44,973 nucleotides of DNA from JBFWUW01 sp050247075 (GCA_050247075.1 JBFWUW010000060.1:1-44973), one strand, 5' to 3'; counted from the stretch's first letter, positions 17,100 to 26,387 are shown. The notes: generated by a model from the sequence alone, not told the origin. Numbers and translations are program-made.

Positions 17100-18668
17100 C
17101 TACCGTTTTCCCAAAACTCGCAGGGCTTCCTCGAGCTCGCTCAGACTTATGGCACCATCTTTGTCGCTGTCGAATCGACGCACTTGGGGTTCCATCTCCT
17201 CGGTTGTCTTGCGATTGGCCAAGGCCACTTCCTCCAGGCTCAGCAGGCCATCGCCGTCACGGTCGAATTTCTTGAAAAGCTCGGCCGCACTGGGCAGTTT
17301 GATAGCCACCGTGGGATTGGGCTCGCCCCCTGCGCGGATTCCTACCCGCAACCGATTTTGAGCCAAAACCGGCAGGCTGGCTTCATCGACGGGAACCACC
17401 TGCAAAAAGGCCAGCGACATTTCGTTGGTGGTCTGCTCGCCCCAGGTGATTCGCCGCGGAGGGTTGAAGGGATTGCGAAAGTTGTCGGCGGAGTTGTCGT
17501 GAATGCCTTCCAGCACCAGCCGTGTACCGGCCGCCAGTCGGACGGGCTGCACGTACTGATAAGAACTTTGCCAGTTAAAATCCCAATCGTCGATGCGCAA
17601 CAGTGACAGTGGATCGCCTTCGGGCGGGTGCGCCGTGACGCGAATATCCCGCCCCAACAGATGCATGTGCGGAAAGATGCCGTAGACTTCCACATCGGCG
17701 GGCAGGGTGTATTCGTTGCGAGTGCGATATTCCCGCTCGCCAGGGGGAATATCAATCTTGGTGTCGAGCAAGGTCAGGTCGAGCATCGAACGCACGGGCG
17801 GATCGTCGCACAGGTATACGCCCACGCTCGATTGCTCGGTCTCGGGCTTGCCGCTGGGATGCAAATGCAATTGCATCAGCAGGCTGGCGTTGGCTGGCCA
17901 GGGGTAAGAGAAACCGTCTTGTAGCGGAAGTGGATCGCGGCCGGGCACCCAGATGGCCAGTTCACCCGGCAACATGTTGCGGCCGATGTTGATTTCTCCC
18001 GTGAAGCCGGGTGCGTCATCCTCGGCATCGCGCTGACGCAACCGCTCGGAATCGTCCGCCAAAAAGACCACATGATGCACGACCGCCCGATTGCCAGGAC
18101 GATACTCCAAAGCCTTGATGAATTTGCCTTCCGGCACCGCCAGCGGCAAGACAAAGTTGCGATAGACATCGTTCCCCTCGGCCGGCAGTTCGTAGGCTTG
18201 CGGCATGGTTAAGACCAGGTCTGGCTGGCCCAGCTTCCAACCTTCGGAAAACTGGGGCGGGGCCGGCAGATCGTCGGCGTCTCCCTCGGCCATGCCTTGT
18301 TCAACCCAGCGGGCGATGGTGGCGACTTGCCCGTCGGTCAAGCGGCGCTGGCCGATAAACGGGCCATCCTCGGCGTGGCTTTTCCAAGGTGGCATCGTCC
18401 GGTTGGAAGTCAGTTCGGCAATCAACTGTCCGCGCTTGTGTACCTGGTCGTAAGTCAGCAGGCTGAAGGGGGCGACCTCGCCAGGGCGATGGCACGCCGC
18501 GCAATTCGCCAGCACAATCGGGGCTACATCGCGATTGAATGTCACCGGTTCCGCGTTTGCCGGAGTGGCCGCTTCATCCGCCAAGGCTGGCAAAGGAATG
18601 GCCACGGCCCAGGGGGCCAACAGTGTCAACGCGGCAAGCAGCGGGAGTCGGTTTCTAGACATGGACAT
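17100..18668 (-). CDS. Cytochrome c / copper type II monooxygenase-like protein with EF-hands
   Basis: 522 residues with a signal peptide (1-30). The order is a c-type heme domain (C56-A-A-C59-H60 in DVAPIVLANCAACHRPGEVAPFSLLTYD; MPPW as likely axial Met region), then a domain of PHM/DBM type. Histidines fall in the expected order: H198-H199, HLH (268-270), H334-x-H336 in FPHMHLLGRD, and M417. These match the CuH and CuM sites of ascorbate-dependent monooxygenases. Two EF-hands end the protein (DRDGDGLLSLEE, DSDKDGAISLSE). Periplasmic, likely redox active. The redoxin lipoprotein gene ends seven bases before this start, so both are one transcription unit. In many planctomycetes the redoxin and cytochrome parts are joined; here they are separate. 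Reaction and substrate unknown. The start may also be ATG 18662. Confidence 0.85.
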   Translation of the reverse strand: MSMSRNRLPLLAALTLLAPWAVAIPLPALADEAATPANAEPVTFNRDVAPIVLANCAACHRPGEVAPFSLLTYDQVHKRGQLIAELTSNRTMPPWKSHAEDGPFIGQRRLTDGQVATIARWVEQGMAEGDADDLPAPPQFSEGWKLGQPDLVLTMPQAYELPAEGNDVYRNFVLPLAVPEGKFIKALEYRPGNRAVVHHVVFLADDSERLRQRDAEDDAPGFTGEINIGRNMLPGELAIWVPGRDPLPLQDGFSYPWPANASLLMQLHLHPSGKPETEQSSVGVYLCDDPPVRSMLDLTLLDTKIDIPPGEREYRTRNEYTLPADVEVYGIFPHMHLLGRDIRVTAHPPEGDPLSLLRIDDWDFNWQSSYQYVQPVRLAAGTRLVLEGIHDNSADNFRNPFNPPRRITWGEQTTNEMSLAFLQVVPVDEASLPVLAQNRLRVGIRAGGEPNPTVAIKLPSAAELFKKFDRDGDGLLSLEEVALANRKTTEEMEPQVRRFDSDKDGAISLSELEEALRVLGKR

Positions 18669-18675
18669 CGGGGGG

Positions 18676-19389
18676 CTATTCGTCGAAATAGAGCAGAGGA
18701 ATATGGCAACCGACCGCGTCGGTGCGCGTTGTTGGAATGGACTGGCCGGCGGCGATGGCCGTGAGCGCGTCGCGTAGATCATGCACCGTGGCGGCTTGCC
18801 GCCGTTTGCCGACGGCGGCATAACGATCGTCGATCCGCCCGCGATATAGCAGTCGGCCCGCCGCATTGAATACGGCGGCCTCTGGCGTGACCGTAGCGCC
18901 AGCCCGGCGGATCCAAGCCTGATCGAGGTCGAGCATCACGGGGCATTCCACTTGAAAGTCACGGGCGTGATCGTCCATCGCGGCCTGGTCCAGTTCGGGA
19001 TCGGCGTAAACGAGTACCAGGCCGATGCCTTTTTCCATGAATGCCTGGTGAATTCGGTTGTATTCCGGCGCGTAGGAATTGGCGATGGGACAGTCGGGCA
19101 TGACAAACACCATCGCCACGGCTTGCAGTTTATGGCTGGGAAACAATTCCTGGCACAACTCGGCCAAGGCCGCGGCCGTATCGGTCTCTTCGTCCGTGGC
19201 GGACGAATCTTGGCCAGTAGCCCCATCGTTGAGCCGCGATGACGGCGATTCGCCAGAATCGGCTGCTGCTCCAGCAACCGGATGGGCCTCAACCTGGGAC
19301 GGCGCAGGCTGGCCACAACCGCTTAGCAGGATGGTTAGCGACACAATCGCCGCCAACCGACCGTCGAGAAAGGTGGACCATTGAGCCAT
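18676..19389 (-). CDS. Redoxin (AhpC/TSA-type thioredoxin-fold) lipoprotein
   Basis: 237 residues from ATG 19389. A lipobox LLSGC (C25) follows the hydrophobic signal, so the protein is lipid-anchored. After a low-complexity linker rich in A, S, D and T, the thioredoxin fold begins with LQAVAMVFVMPDCPIANSYAPEYNRIHQAF. The single Cys in DCPIAN is the peroxidatic or CxxC-first position; there is no second Cys in the motif. Next are GIGLVLVYADP and a C-terminal VTPEAAVFNAAGRLLYRGRIDDRY. The tail GCHIPLLYFDE resembles the junction (GC-x-IP) that joins redoxin to cytochrome in fused planctomycete proteins. The downstream gene, seven bases away, is that cytochrome/copper partner. The start choice removes 11 weakly supported residues (alternative ATG 19422). 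Confidence 0.8.
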   Translation of the reverse strand: MAQWSTFLDGRLAAIVSLTILLSGCGQPAPSQVEAHPVAGAAADSGESPSSRLNDGATGQDSSATDEETDTAAALAELCQELFPSHKLQAVAMVFVMPDCPIANSYAPEYNRIHQAFMEKGIGLVLVYADPELDQAAMDDHARDFQVECPVMLDLDQAWIRRAGATVTPEAAVFNAAGRLLYRGRIDDRYAAVGKRRQAATVHDLRDALTAIAAGQSIPTTRTDAVGCHIPLLYFDE

Positions 19390-19740
19390 AACCGCCAACG
19401 AACCGATGGTGAGTTGCCGCAATACCCGCCTGCCTCAATATACCGTACTTGTCGCCCAGGAGTTTCAAGTCTCCTTGGAGGTTACGGCGGGTCCAAGAAA
19501 GTGTCGCGGCCCGATTTTGTGGGAAAATCGCCGTTCTTTTGTGATCCGATGAGCTGGCCCCTAGCGCTTTGGCACGGCCCTCATGGAACTCTCACCGGGG
19601 ATTTGGCATTGCCGGGGCGGACCAGGGGGAATAGAGTTGCAGGGAATCAACCCGCACGTAATGCCGTGCTGCCCCACCAATGGGCTGGCCACGCCCCGCC
19701 TTCATCCCTCTGCGTTTGCCAGGGGGTCTAACGTCGTGAA
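19390..19740. other. Divergent intergenic region
   Basis: 351 bp between the divergent redoxin and ABC genes. It must contain promoters for both, but I cannot point to convincing -35/-10 pairs. An AGGGGG about 16 nt before GTG 19741 is too far for a normal ribosome binding site. Confidence 0.5.
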
Positions 19741-21636
19741 GTGATAGCACCCAATAATTCGACAACCAAGCCGCCCTCGACCGATCTGCCGGGACCATCC
19801 AACGCCACCTTGATTCGGCGGTTGCTGGCCTTGGGCTGGGCCTATCGCGGCCGCTGCCTGGCCGTGCTAGCACAGCAAGTGTTGCTGGTAACGGTCAATC
19901 TGGCCAGCGTCGGGCTAACCGGCCTGGGGATCGACGTTTTGCGGCATCATTTGGATCCCAGCAGTGCGCCGCCCCACTGGCCGTTGGGCCTGGCACCGCC
20001 TGGCACCTGGGGCCCCATGGCCGTGACCGCGGCCATCGCCGCGGCGATCCTGTTGACCGCGTTGCTGTACGCCGTGGTGAAGTATGTGGCGGCGTTATCG
20101 GCGGGCCGGTTGACGCAAAGGATCGTGGTCGATCTGCGCTCGGCCGTGTACGACAAAATCCAACGCCTGAGCTTTCGCTTTTTTGACGCCAACAAGAGCG
20201 GCTCGATCATCAACCGCGTGGCGGGCGATGTGCAAGCCGTGCGGATGTTCGTGGATGGCGTGGTGATCCAGGTGCTGGCCGTGATGCTCACGCTGGCGGT
20301 CTACCTGGGCTACATGTTCAGCATGCATGTGCCGCTGACCTTGGCTTGCCTGGCGAGCACGCCCCTGTTGTGGGTCGGCGCGGTGCAGTTTTCACGGGCC
20401 GTGCGGCCGCTGCACATACGCAGCAGCGAACTGGTTGACCAGATGGTGCTGACCCTCTCTGAAAACATCCAAGGCGTGCATGTCGTCAAGGGATTTAGCC
20501 GCGAGCAAGAAGAGATCGACAAGTTTGGGGCCGCGACCAAGGCCGTCAAGAACCAGAAGGAAGTCATCTTTTGGCGGGTCAGCCTGTTTCAGCCTTCGAT
20601 TGGCTTTTTGACGCAACTCAATATGCTGGTGCTGCTGGGTTACGGCGGCTACCTGGTCATCCAAGGCCAACTGCTGCTGGGCGCGGGGCTGTTCGTGTTC
20701 GCCAATTTGCTGCAGCAGTTTGCCAACCTGGTGGCTCAAGTCACCAACATCGCCAACACCATCCAAGGCAGCCTGACCGGCGCGCAACGCGTGTTTGAAG
20801 TGCTGGATGCTCCCGTGGAAGTGCAAGACCGGCCAGACGCCTTGCCGCTGCAAAAGCCTCGCGGGTCGGTACGGTTTGAGAACGTGTCGTTTGGCTATAC
20901 GGCCGATGAACCAGTGCTGAACAACGTCAACTTTACGGTACAGCCGGGCCAATGCGTGGCGATCGTGGGGGCCACCGGGGCGGGCAAGACCTCGCTGCTC
21001 AATCTGCTGCCCCGATTTTACGATGTCACTGGCGGGCGCGTGCTGATCGACGGGCACGACCTGCGCGACTTGCGGCTGGACGACCTGCGCAGATGCATTG
21101 GCCTGGTGTTTCAAGAAAGCTTTTTGTTTAGCAACACGGCCGCCGCCAATATCGCCTTTGGACACCCCGAAGCCACCACCGAACAGATCGAGCGGGCCGC
21201 CAGAATCGCCGCCGCCCACGACTTTATCATGGCCCTGCCCGACGGTTACGAGACCGTCATTGGCGAGTACGGGTCGAACTTGTCTGGCGGGCAAAAACAG
21301 CGGCTGGCGATTGCCCGAGCCATGCTGCTCGAGCCTTCCATATTGATCTTGGACGACGCCACGGCGGCGGTTGATCCCGAGACCGAGCAAGAGATCTTGT
21401 CCGCCATGGACAGCGCCATGCAAGGGCGGACGACGTTTGTCACGGCGCACCGCATGAGCACGCTGCGGCGGGCCGATCTGGTGATCGTGCTGGAAGGGGG
21501 CCGCGTGGCGCAAATTGGCACGCACGAGGAATTGCTACAGGCCGACGGCCACTACCGCAACTCGGCCCGCTTGCAAATCCTGGACGACGCGCACGACGTA
21601 CACGGGGCGGCCGCCTCGCGGGGAGGCTCCGCATGA
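19741..21636 (+). CDS. ABC exporter half-transporter with degenerate ATP site
   Basis: 631 residues: a type IV (exporter-type) membrane domain with about six helices (40-330), then the nucleotide-binding domain. Walker A is GATGAGKT (410-417), the Q-loop VFQES, signature LSGGQ (514-518), Walker B LILDDAT (D538), and H570 the switch His. The catalytic Glu after Walker B is Asp (D539), the substitution typical of the degenerate half in heterodimeric exporters such as TM287. Its stop codon overlaps the start of the second half-transporter (ATGA), so the two are made in equal amounts. It probably exports a lipid or hydrophobic compound, but the substrate is unknown. The start is GTG 19741; an in-frame stop lies shortly upstream. 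Confidence 0.9.
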   Translation: MIAPNNSTTKPPSTDLPGPSNATLIRRLLALGWAYRGRCLAVLAQQVLLVTVNLASVGLTGLGIDVLRHHLDPSSAPPHWPLGLAPPGTWGPMAVTAAIAAAILLTALLYAVVKYVAALSAGRLTQRIVVDLRSAVYDKIQRLSFRFFDANKSGSIINRVAGDVQAVRMFVDGVVIQVLAVMLTLAVYLGYMFSMHVPLTLACLASTPLLWVGAVQFSRAVRPLHIRSSELVDQMVLTLSENIQGVHVVKGFSREQEEIDKFGAATKAVKNQKEVIFWRVSLFQPSIGFLTQLNMLVLLGYGGYLVIQGQLLLGAGLFVFANLLQQFANLVAQVTNIANTIQGSLTGAQRVFEVLDAPVEVQDRPDALPLQKPRGSVRFENVSFGYTADEPVLNNVNFTVQPGQCVAIVGATGAGKTSLLNLLPRFYDVTGGRVLIDGHDLRDLRLDDLRRCIGLVFQESFLFSNTAAANIAFGHPEATTEQIERAARIAAAHDFIMALPDGYETVIGEYGSNLSGGQKQRLAIARAMLLEPSILILDDATAAVDPETEQEILSAMDSAMQGRTTFVTAHRMSTLRRADLVIVLEGGRVAQIGTHEELLQADGHYRNSARLQILDDAHDVHGAAASRGGSA

Positions 21637-23441
21637 GTACCGCCTCGCGGGCTTCGCTGACCATCCGCCGCATCACCGACCGCGACGATTACTCGCGTCC
21701 GTTGGAATTGGGCCTGATCCGCCGGATTCTCAGCTATACCAATCCCTACCGGGCCAAGCGCAACTGGCTGTTGTTGTGCGTGGTGCTGCGGTCGTTGCAA
21801 TTGCCCGGCCTGACCTGGATCATCGCGGCGATCATCAAAGGCCCCGTGGCCCAAAGCGACCTGGCTGGCATGTGGTGGGGCGTGGGGGCCTTCGCCCTGC
21901 TGGCCCTTTCGACGCAAGTGGTGATGCACTTCCGGCAGCGGTTGGCGCTGGAACTGGGCGAGACGGTGGTACACGATCTGCGCAACGAACTGTTCGCCCA
22001 TTTGCAGCAGTTGCCGATGAGTTTTTTCAACCGCACGCGTCTGGGCCGCATCATCAGCCGCATGACTTCCGACGTGGAAGACGTGCGGATCGGCATTCAA
22101 GACATATTGTTCATCAGCGTGGTGCAGATCGGCCAGATGTTGGTCGCCGCGGCCTTTATGCTGTGGTACGACTGGATGTTGTTCTTGCTGGTGCTGGGCC
22201 TGGTTCCGGTACTGTGGGGCATCAACCGTTACTTTCACCGCCGTCTGAGCGCCGGGCTGCGCGAACTGCAAGAGTCGTTCAGCCGCGTCACGGCGACCCT
22301 GGCCGAAAGCGTCAACGGCGTCCGCGTGACGCAAGGCTTTGTACGGCAAGAGACCAACGCCCAACTGTTTCACGAACAGGTTGGCGACCTGTCGGAAATA
22401 AACTTTGGCGTGGCCAAAACGCAGGGGCTGTTCTTGCCGTTGCTGGATCTTAATTGCCAGGCGTTCATCGCCGCGCTGTTGCTGCTGGGGGGCTACCAGG
22501 TGCTGCATACCGGCACGGCCGATGTAGGAGACCTGGTGGGGTTCTTCTTCATGGCGGCCATGTTCTTTGCGCCGGTCAACACGCTGGGCAACCAGTACAA
22601 CCAGGCCCTGACCGCCATGGCGGGTGCCGAGCGCGTGTTCCGCCTGTTGGACTCTCGCCCGGAATGGGAAGACGACCCGGCGGCGGTCGAATTGCCTGCC
22701 TTGCAAGGACAGGTCGAGTTTCGCGATGTGTCGTTCAGCTACGACCCCGGCCGATTGGTGCTGCGCGACGTCAGCTTTACCGCCCGGCCCGGCCAGACGA
22801 TCGCCCTGGTCGGCGCGACGGGCAGCGGCAAGACCTCCATCACCAACCTGATCGCCAAGTTCTACTTGCCGACCGGCGGAAAGGTCTTGCTGGACGGCTA
22901 CGATGTCATGGCGGCCCGCACCGACTCGCTGCGGCGGCAGATAGGGATTGTCTCGCAGCAAAACTTTTTGTTCAGCGGCACGTTGATCGATAATATCCGC
23001 CTGGGCCGGCCAGGGGCCAGCGACGAACAAGTCCGCCAGGCCGCGCGGCGGCTCGATTGCCTGGATATTTTCGAGGATCTTCCCCGCGGCCTATGGACCG
23101 AAGTTGGCGAACGGGGCGGCAGCCTGTCGCTGGGGCAGCGGCAATTGGTCTGCTTCGCCCGGGCCATGCTGGCCGACCCGCGGATTTTGATTTTGGATGA
23201 AGCGACCAGCAGCGTCGATACCCTGACCGAGGCACGCATTCAGCGGGCCTTGTCGATCTTGCTGGCGGGGCGAACCAGTTTCGTGGTGGCCCATCGCTTG
23301 AGCACCATTCGCCACGCCGACCAGGTGCTGGTGTTGGAGCAAGGCCGCATCATTGAGCGCGGCACGCACCTGGAATTGCTCGCCGACGACGGCGTCTACG
23401 CCGCGCTCTACCGCTCGTTCATCGAGGCCTCCGCGGCCTAG
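21633..23441 (+). CDS. ABC exporter half-transporter with intact catalytic Glu and altered signature
   Basis: 602 residues with the same fold as the preceding gene: membrane helices within about 40-320, then Walker A GATGSGKT (394-401), QQNFLFSGT Q-loop, Walker B LILDEAT (D522, catalytic E523) and H554. The signature is LSLGQ (498-502) rather than LSGGQ. In heterodimeric exporters the degenerate site is built from one subunit's altered Walker B and the other's altered signature. That is exactly what is seen here, so the two genes should form one heterodimer with one active and one weak ATP site. Four-base overlap with the upstream gene. The coupling helices and lack of an added domain suggest a lipid/drug-type exporter; substrate unknown. 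Confidence 0.9.
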   Translation: MSTASRASLTIRRITDRDDYSRPLELGLIRRILSYTNPYRAKRNWLLLCVVLRSLQLPGLTWIIAAIIKGPVAQSDLAGMWWGVGAFALLALSTQVVMHFRQRLALELGETVVHDLRNELFAHLQQLPMSFFNRTRLGRIISRMTSDVEDVRIGIQDILFISVVQIGQMLVAAAFMLWYDWMLFLLVLGLVPVLWGINRYFHRRLSAGLRELQESFSRVTATLAESVNGVRVTQGFVRQETNAQLFHEQVGDLSEINFGVAKTQGLFLPLLDLNCQAFIAALLLLGGYQVLHTGTADVGDLVGFFFMAAMFFAPVNTLGNQYNQALTAMAGAERVFRLLDSRPEWEDDPAAVELPALQGQVEFRDVSFSYDPGRLVLRDVSFTARPGQTIALVGATGSGKTSITNLIAKFYLPTGGKVLLDGYDVMAARTDSLRRQIGIVSQQNFLFSGTLIDNIRLGRPGASDEQVRQAARRLDCLDIFEDLPRGLWTEVGERGGSLSLGQRQLVCFARAMLADPRILILDEATSSVDTLTEARIQRALSILLAGRTSFVVAHRLSTIRHADQVLVLEQGRIIERGTHLELLADDGVYAALYRSFIEASAA

Positions 23442-23470
23442 CGTTTCCGCGGGTACGGCGAGGTTTCCGG

Positions 23471-23538
23471 TAGGTTGGGACAAGCGGCCTCGGACACAAC
23501 CTTGAAAAGCGCACTTTCAGCGATTTCCCACCATTGCC
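23471..23538. repeat. Palindromic interspersed repeat, copy C (truncated)
   Basis: It begins TAGGTTGGGACAAGCGG, one mismatch from copy B, and keeps an inner GCGATTTCCCACCAT block but lacks the right arm. It starts 30 bp after the second ABC gene's stop. Confidence 0.7.
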
Positions 23539-23608
23539 GGGCAGGCGATCGAAGCTAATGCATGCCGGCATGTTGAATGCGCACCATCCATTGGCCAGGC
23601 GTTGTGAG

Positions 23609-23739
23609 AACCACAAATCGAACGAAGTTAACGAATAAGGAACCGCCGGAACATTTCTTCCAAAGGGCTCTTCGTTCCTGTCTGCGCAGGCAAGGTTCCA
23701 TGTGGAAAATGCATTCGTTAGCTTCGTTTGATTCGTGGT
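23609..23739. repeat. 131-bp inverted-repeat element
   Basis: The arms contain ACCACAAATCGAACGAAG (left) and CTTCGTTTGATTCGTGGT (right), extended by GTTAACGAA / TTCGTTAGC. About 23 of 26 positions match by eye. Its centre carries no recognisable gene. The arms resemble widespread 'acgaatcaaacgaa'-type intergenic repeats. Confidence 0.7.
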
Positions 23740-23852
23740 CTTTCTCCTGGATCGCCATCATGGATTGAAAGTGAAGGGCCTGGGCCGTGCCTATCGGCGA
23801 TGGAATCGCCTTCTTCAGCGGCTATACTTCAAGCGGCAACGCGGCTGTACTA

Positions 23853-23874
23853 TCGCCGTCGGAGACGGCTCCTA
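23853..23874 (-). repeat. Short interspersed repeat (GGAGCCGTCTCCCGACGGC family), copy 2
   Basis: This is an inverted copy of 4569-4592 with one base missing. A flanking CGATGGAATCGCC stretch (23798-23810) also matches, inverted, the sequence next to copy 3. Confidence 0.7.
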
Positions 23875-23901
23875 TAGTGTTATCATCTCTCGGACAAAAC
23901 C

Positions 23902-26355
23902 ATGCAGGATTTTGAAAAGCTTGGCGCATTTTATCTTGGCTGCGAATACGATCTGGCCGCCAAGCAGGTTGAACAAGACCATATCGTGCTGTACGACGCC
24001 AAGGACTTGACCACCCACGCCGTTTGCGTCGGCATGACGGGCAGCGGCAAGACGGGCCTTTGCCTGACGCTGTTGGAAGAGGCGGCCATCGACGGCATTC
24101 CGGCCATCGCCATCGATCCCAAGGGGGACTTGGGCAACCTGGCACTAGCCTTTCCGCAGCTAACGCCCGACGATTTTAGCCCCTGGATTGAAGAGGCCGA
24201 TGCCACCCGCAAGGGTCTGACGGCCGAGGAATACGCCCAGAAAACGGCCAACACCTGGCGGGAGGGGCTGGCCGCGTGGGGACAAGACCCGGCGCGGATC
24301 GAAAAGTATCGCTCGGCCGTGGATTTGGCGATCTACACGCCGGGCAGTTATTCTGGCCTGCCATTGACCGTGTTGCGGTCGTTCAGCGCGCCGCCGCCGG
24401 CGCTAGCAGCGGATACCGATGCCCTTCGCGAGCGCGTGGTAGCCACCGCCAGCGGGCTGCTGGCATTGATGGGGATTGATGCCGACCCTATCCGCAGCCG
24501 CGAGCATATTTTGTTATCGCAGATTCTCGACAAAGCCTGGCGCGAGGGGCGCAGCCTCGATCTGCCGACTGTCATTCGCGAGCTGCAACAGCCGTCGTTC
24601 GACAAAATTGGCTACATCGACCTGGAGACGTTCTTTCCGGCCAAAGAGCGGTTTGCCCTGTCGATGACGCTCAATAGTCTGGTCGCTTCACCCAGCTTCG
24701 CGGCTTGGATGGAGGGCGACCCGCTCGATATCGGCAAGCTGCTCTACACCGCCGAGGGCAAGCCGCGGCTGTCGATCATCTCCATCGCTCATCTCTCCGA
24801 AGCCGAGCGAATGTTCTTTGTCACCATTTTGCTCAACGAAGTATTGGCCTGGACCCGGTCGCAGCCCGGCACCAGCAGCTTGCGGGCGTTACTGTACATG
24901 GACGAGGTGTACGGCTACTTTCCCCCCACGGCCAACCCGCCCAGCAAAACCCCTATGCTGACCTTGCTCAAACAGGCCCGCGCCTATGGGCTGGGGGTGG
25001 TACTGGCGACGCAGAACCCGGTTGACTTGGATTACAAGGGGCTATCGAACGCCGGAACTTGGTTCCTGGGGCGTCTACAAACCGAACGCGACAAGGCCCG
25101 CGTGCTGGAGGGGCTGGAAGGGGCCTCGGCATCGGCCGGAGCGCATTTCGACAAGCAAAAGATGGAACAGACGCTGGCCGGTCTGGGCAACCGCGTCTTC
25201 TTGATGAACAACGTCCACGACGACCACCCGGTGGTGTTTCAGACCCGCTGGTGCCTGTCGTACCTGCGCGGGCCGTTGACCCGCGGGCAGATTCAGACGC
25301 TCATGGAACCGAAGAAGAAGTTGCTACAAGCTGCCAGGGCGAGCGCCGCGCCCGGCACCGTGGCGGGCAGCGCCGGGCCGTTGATGCCGTCGGCCTCCCC
25401 CGCGCAAAGGCCGATGATTCCTCCTGCGGCGGGCGAGAGCTTTATCCCGCGGTTGGGTTCGATCGGCAGCGGCGGCAAACTGGTCTATCGCCCGGCCTTG
25501 CTGGGGCAAGGGCGCGTCCACTTTGTTGATGCCAAGCAAGATATCGACCTGTGGCAAGACGTGGTGCTGCTGGCACCGGTAGGGGCCGAAATCGAAGACG
25601 ACCTATGGGAAGAGGCGGAAGTGTTGAGAGATGGCCCGCCCAATGGCGACAAAGACCCGGAGGCTGGCGCCGAATTCGTCACGCTGCCGCCGGAGTTAAC
25701 GCGGGCCAAGAGCTATGCAAGTTGGAAAAAATCGCTGCAAGGCTACCTGTACCGCAGCCAGTCGCTTGATCTCGTGTATTGTGACGATCTCAAGGAGATA
25801 TCCAAGGCGGGCGAGAGCGAGGGGGAGTTTCGCGCGCGGTTGGGGCACAAGGCCCGCGAGAAGCGCGATTTGGATGTCGAAAAACTCAAGCAAAAGTATG
25901 CTCCCAAGTTGCGGACGATAGAGGACCAAATGCGCCGGGCCGAGGAGAAAGTCGCCCGCGAGGAGTCGCAGTATCGGCAGTCGATGCTGCAATCGGCGAT
26001 CTCGGTCGGGCAGACCGTGCTAGGAGCGTTGATGGGCCGCAAGCTGGGCAGCAAGACCAACATGACCAGCACGGCATCCACGATGCGGACAGCCAACAAG
26101 ACGCTGCGCGAGCGAGAGGACGTGGCCCGCGCCGAGGACAGCGTGGAAGCCGTGCAGCGCCGTTGGGACGATCTCAACGCGGAGTTCGATGAAGAGACAG
26201 CCAAGATCGAGGCGGCCGGCGGCGTCGATCAACTGCGGTTCGAGCCGTACCCCGTCCGCCCCCGCAAGAGCGACATTTCCGTCAGCCAGGTCTCGCTGGC
26301 CTGGGTGCCGTGGCGCGTCGATGCCAGCGGATTGTCCGATCCGGTCTGGCGGTGA
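23902..26355 (+). CDS. HerA/VirB4-like P-loop ATPase
   Basis: 817 residues. The Walker A is GMTGSGKT (44-51) and Walker B is ALLYMDEVYGYF (D334, E335). DPKGDLGNL lies between them, and a C-terminal DNA-pump-like motif (VLATQNPVDLDYKGLSNAGTWFLGRLQTERDKARVLEGLEG) follows. These place it in the HerA/FtsK/VirB4 superfamily (DUF87/DUF853-like), hexameric ATPases that move DNA or proteins. After about residue 470 comes a family-specific region, then a long coiled coil (about 655-690 and 730-780) around a small glycine-rich hydrophobic stretch (AISVGQTVLGALMGRKLG). No NurA nuclease or secretion partner is encoded nearby, and the neighbours are not related. No transmembrane signal at the N-terminus. 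Exact role unknown. Confidence 0.8.
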   Translation: MQDFEKLGAFYLGCEYDLAAKQVEQDHIVLYDAKDLTTHAVCVGMTGSGKTGLCLTLLEEAAIDGIPAIAIDPKGDLGNLALAFPQLTPDDFSPWIEEADATRKGLTAEEYAQKTANTWREGLAAWGQDPARIEKYRSAVDLAIYTPGSYSGLPLTVLRSFSAPPPALAADTDALRERVVATASGLLALMGIDADPIRSREHILLSQILDKAWREGRSLDLPTVIRELQQPSFDKIGYIDLETFFPAKERFALSMTLNSLVASPSFAAWMEGDPLDIGKLLYTAEGKPRLSIISIAHLSEAERMFFVTILLNEVLAWTRSQPGTSSLRALLYMDEVYGYFPPTANPPSKTPMLTLLKQARAYGLGVVLATQNPVDLDYKGLSNAGTWFLGRLQTERDKARVLEGLEGASASAGAHFDKQKMEQTLAGLGNRVFLMNNVHDDHPVVFQTRWCLSYLRGPLTRGQIQTLMEPKKKLLQAARASAAPGTVAGSAGPLMPSASPAQRPMIPPAAGESFIPRLGSIGSGGKLVYRPALLGQGRVHFVDAKQDIDLWQDVVLLAPVGAEIEDDLWEEAEVLRDGPPNGDKDPEAGAEFVTLPPELTRAKSYASWKKSLQGYLYRSQSLDLVYCDDLKEISKAGESEGEFRARLGHKAREKRDLDVEKLKQKYAPKLRTIEDQMRRAEEKVAREESQYRQSMLQSAISVGQTVLGALMGRKLGSKTNMTSTASTMRTANKTLREREDVARAEDSVEAVQRRWDDLNAEFDEETAKIEAAGGVDQLRFEPYPVRPRKSDISVSQVSLAWVPWRVDASGLSDPVWR

Positions 26356-26387
26356 AGAGGGAGGGAAGGAAAGTTACGAGGCATAAT

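Noticed and set aside
20392..23030. Long minus-strand ORFs opposite the ABC genes
   Set aside because: Both ABC reading frames have all family motifs; the antisense frames show none.
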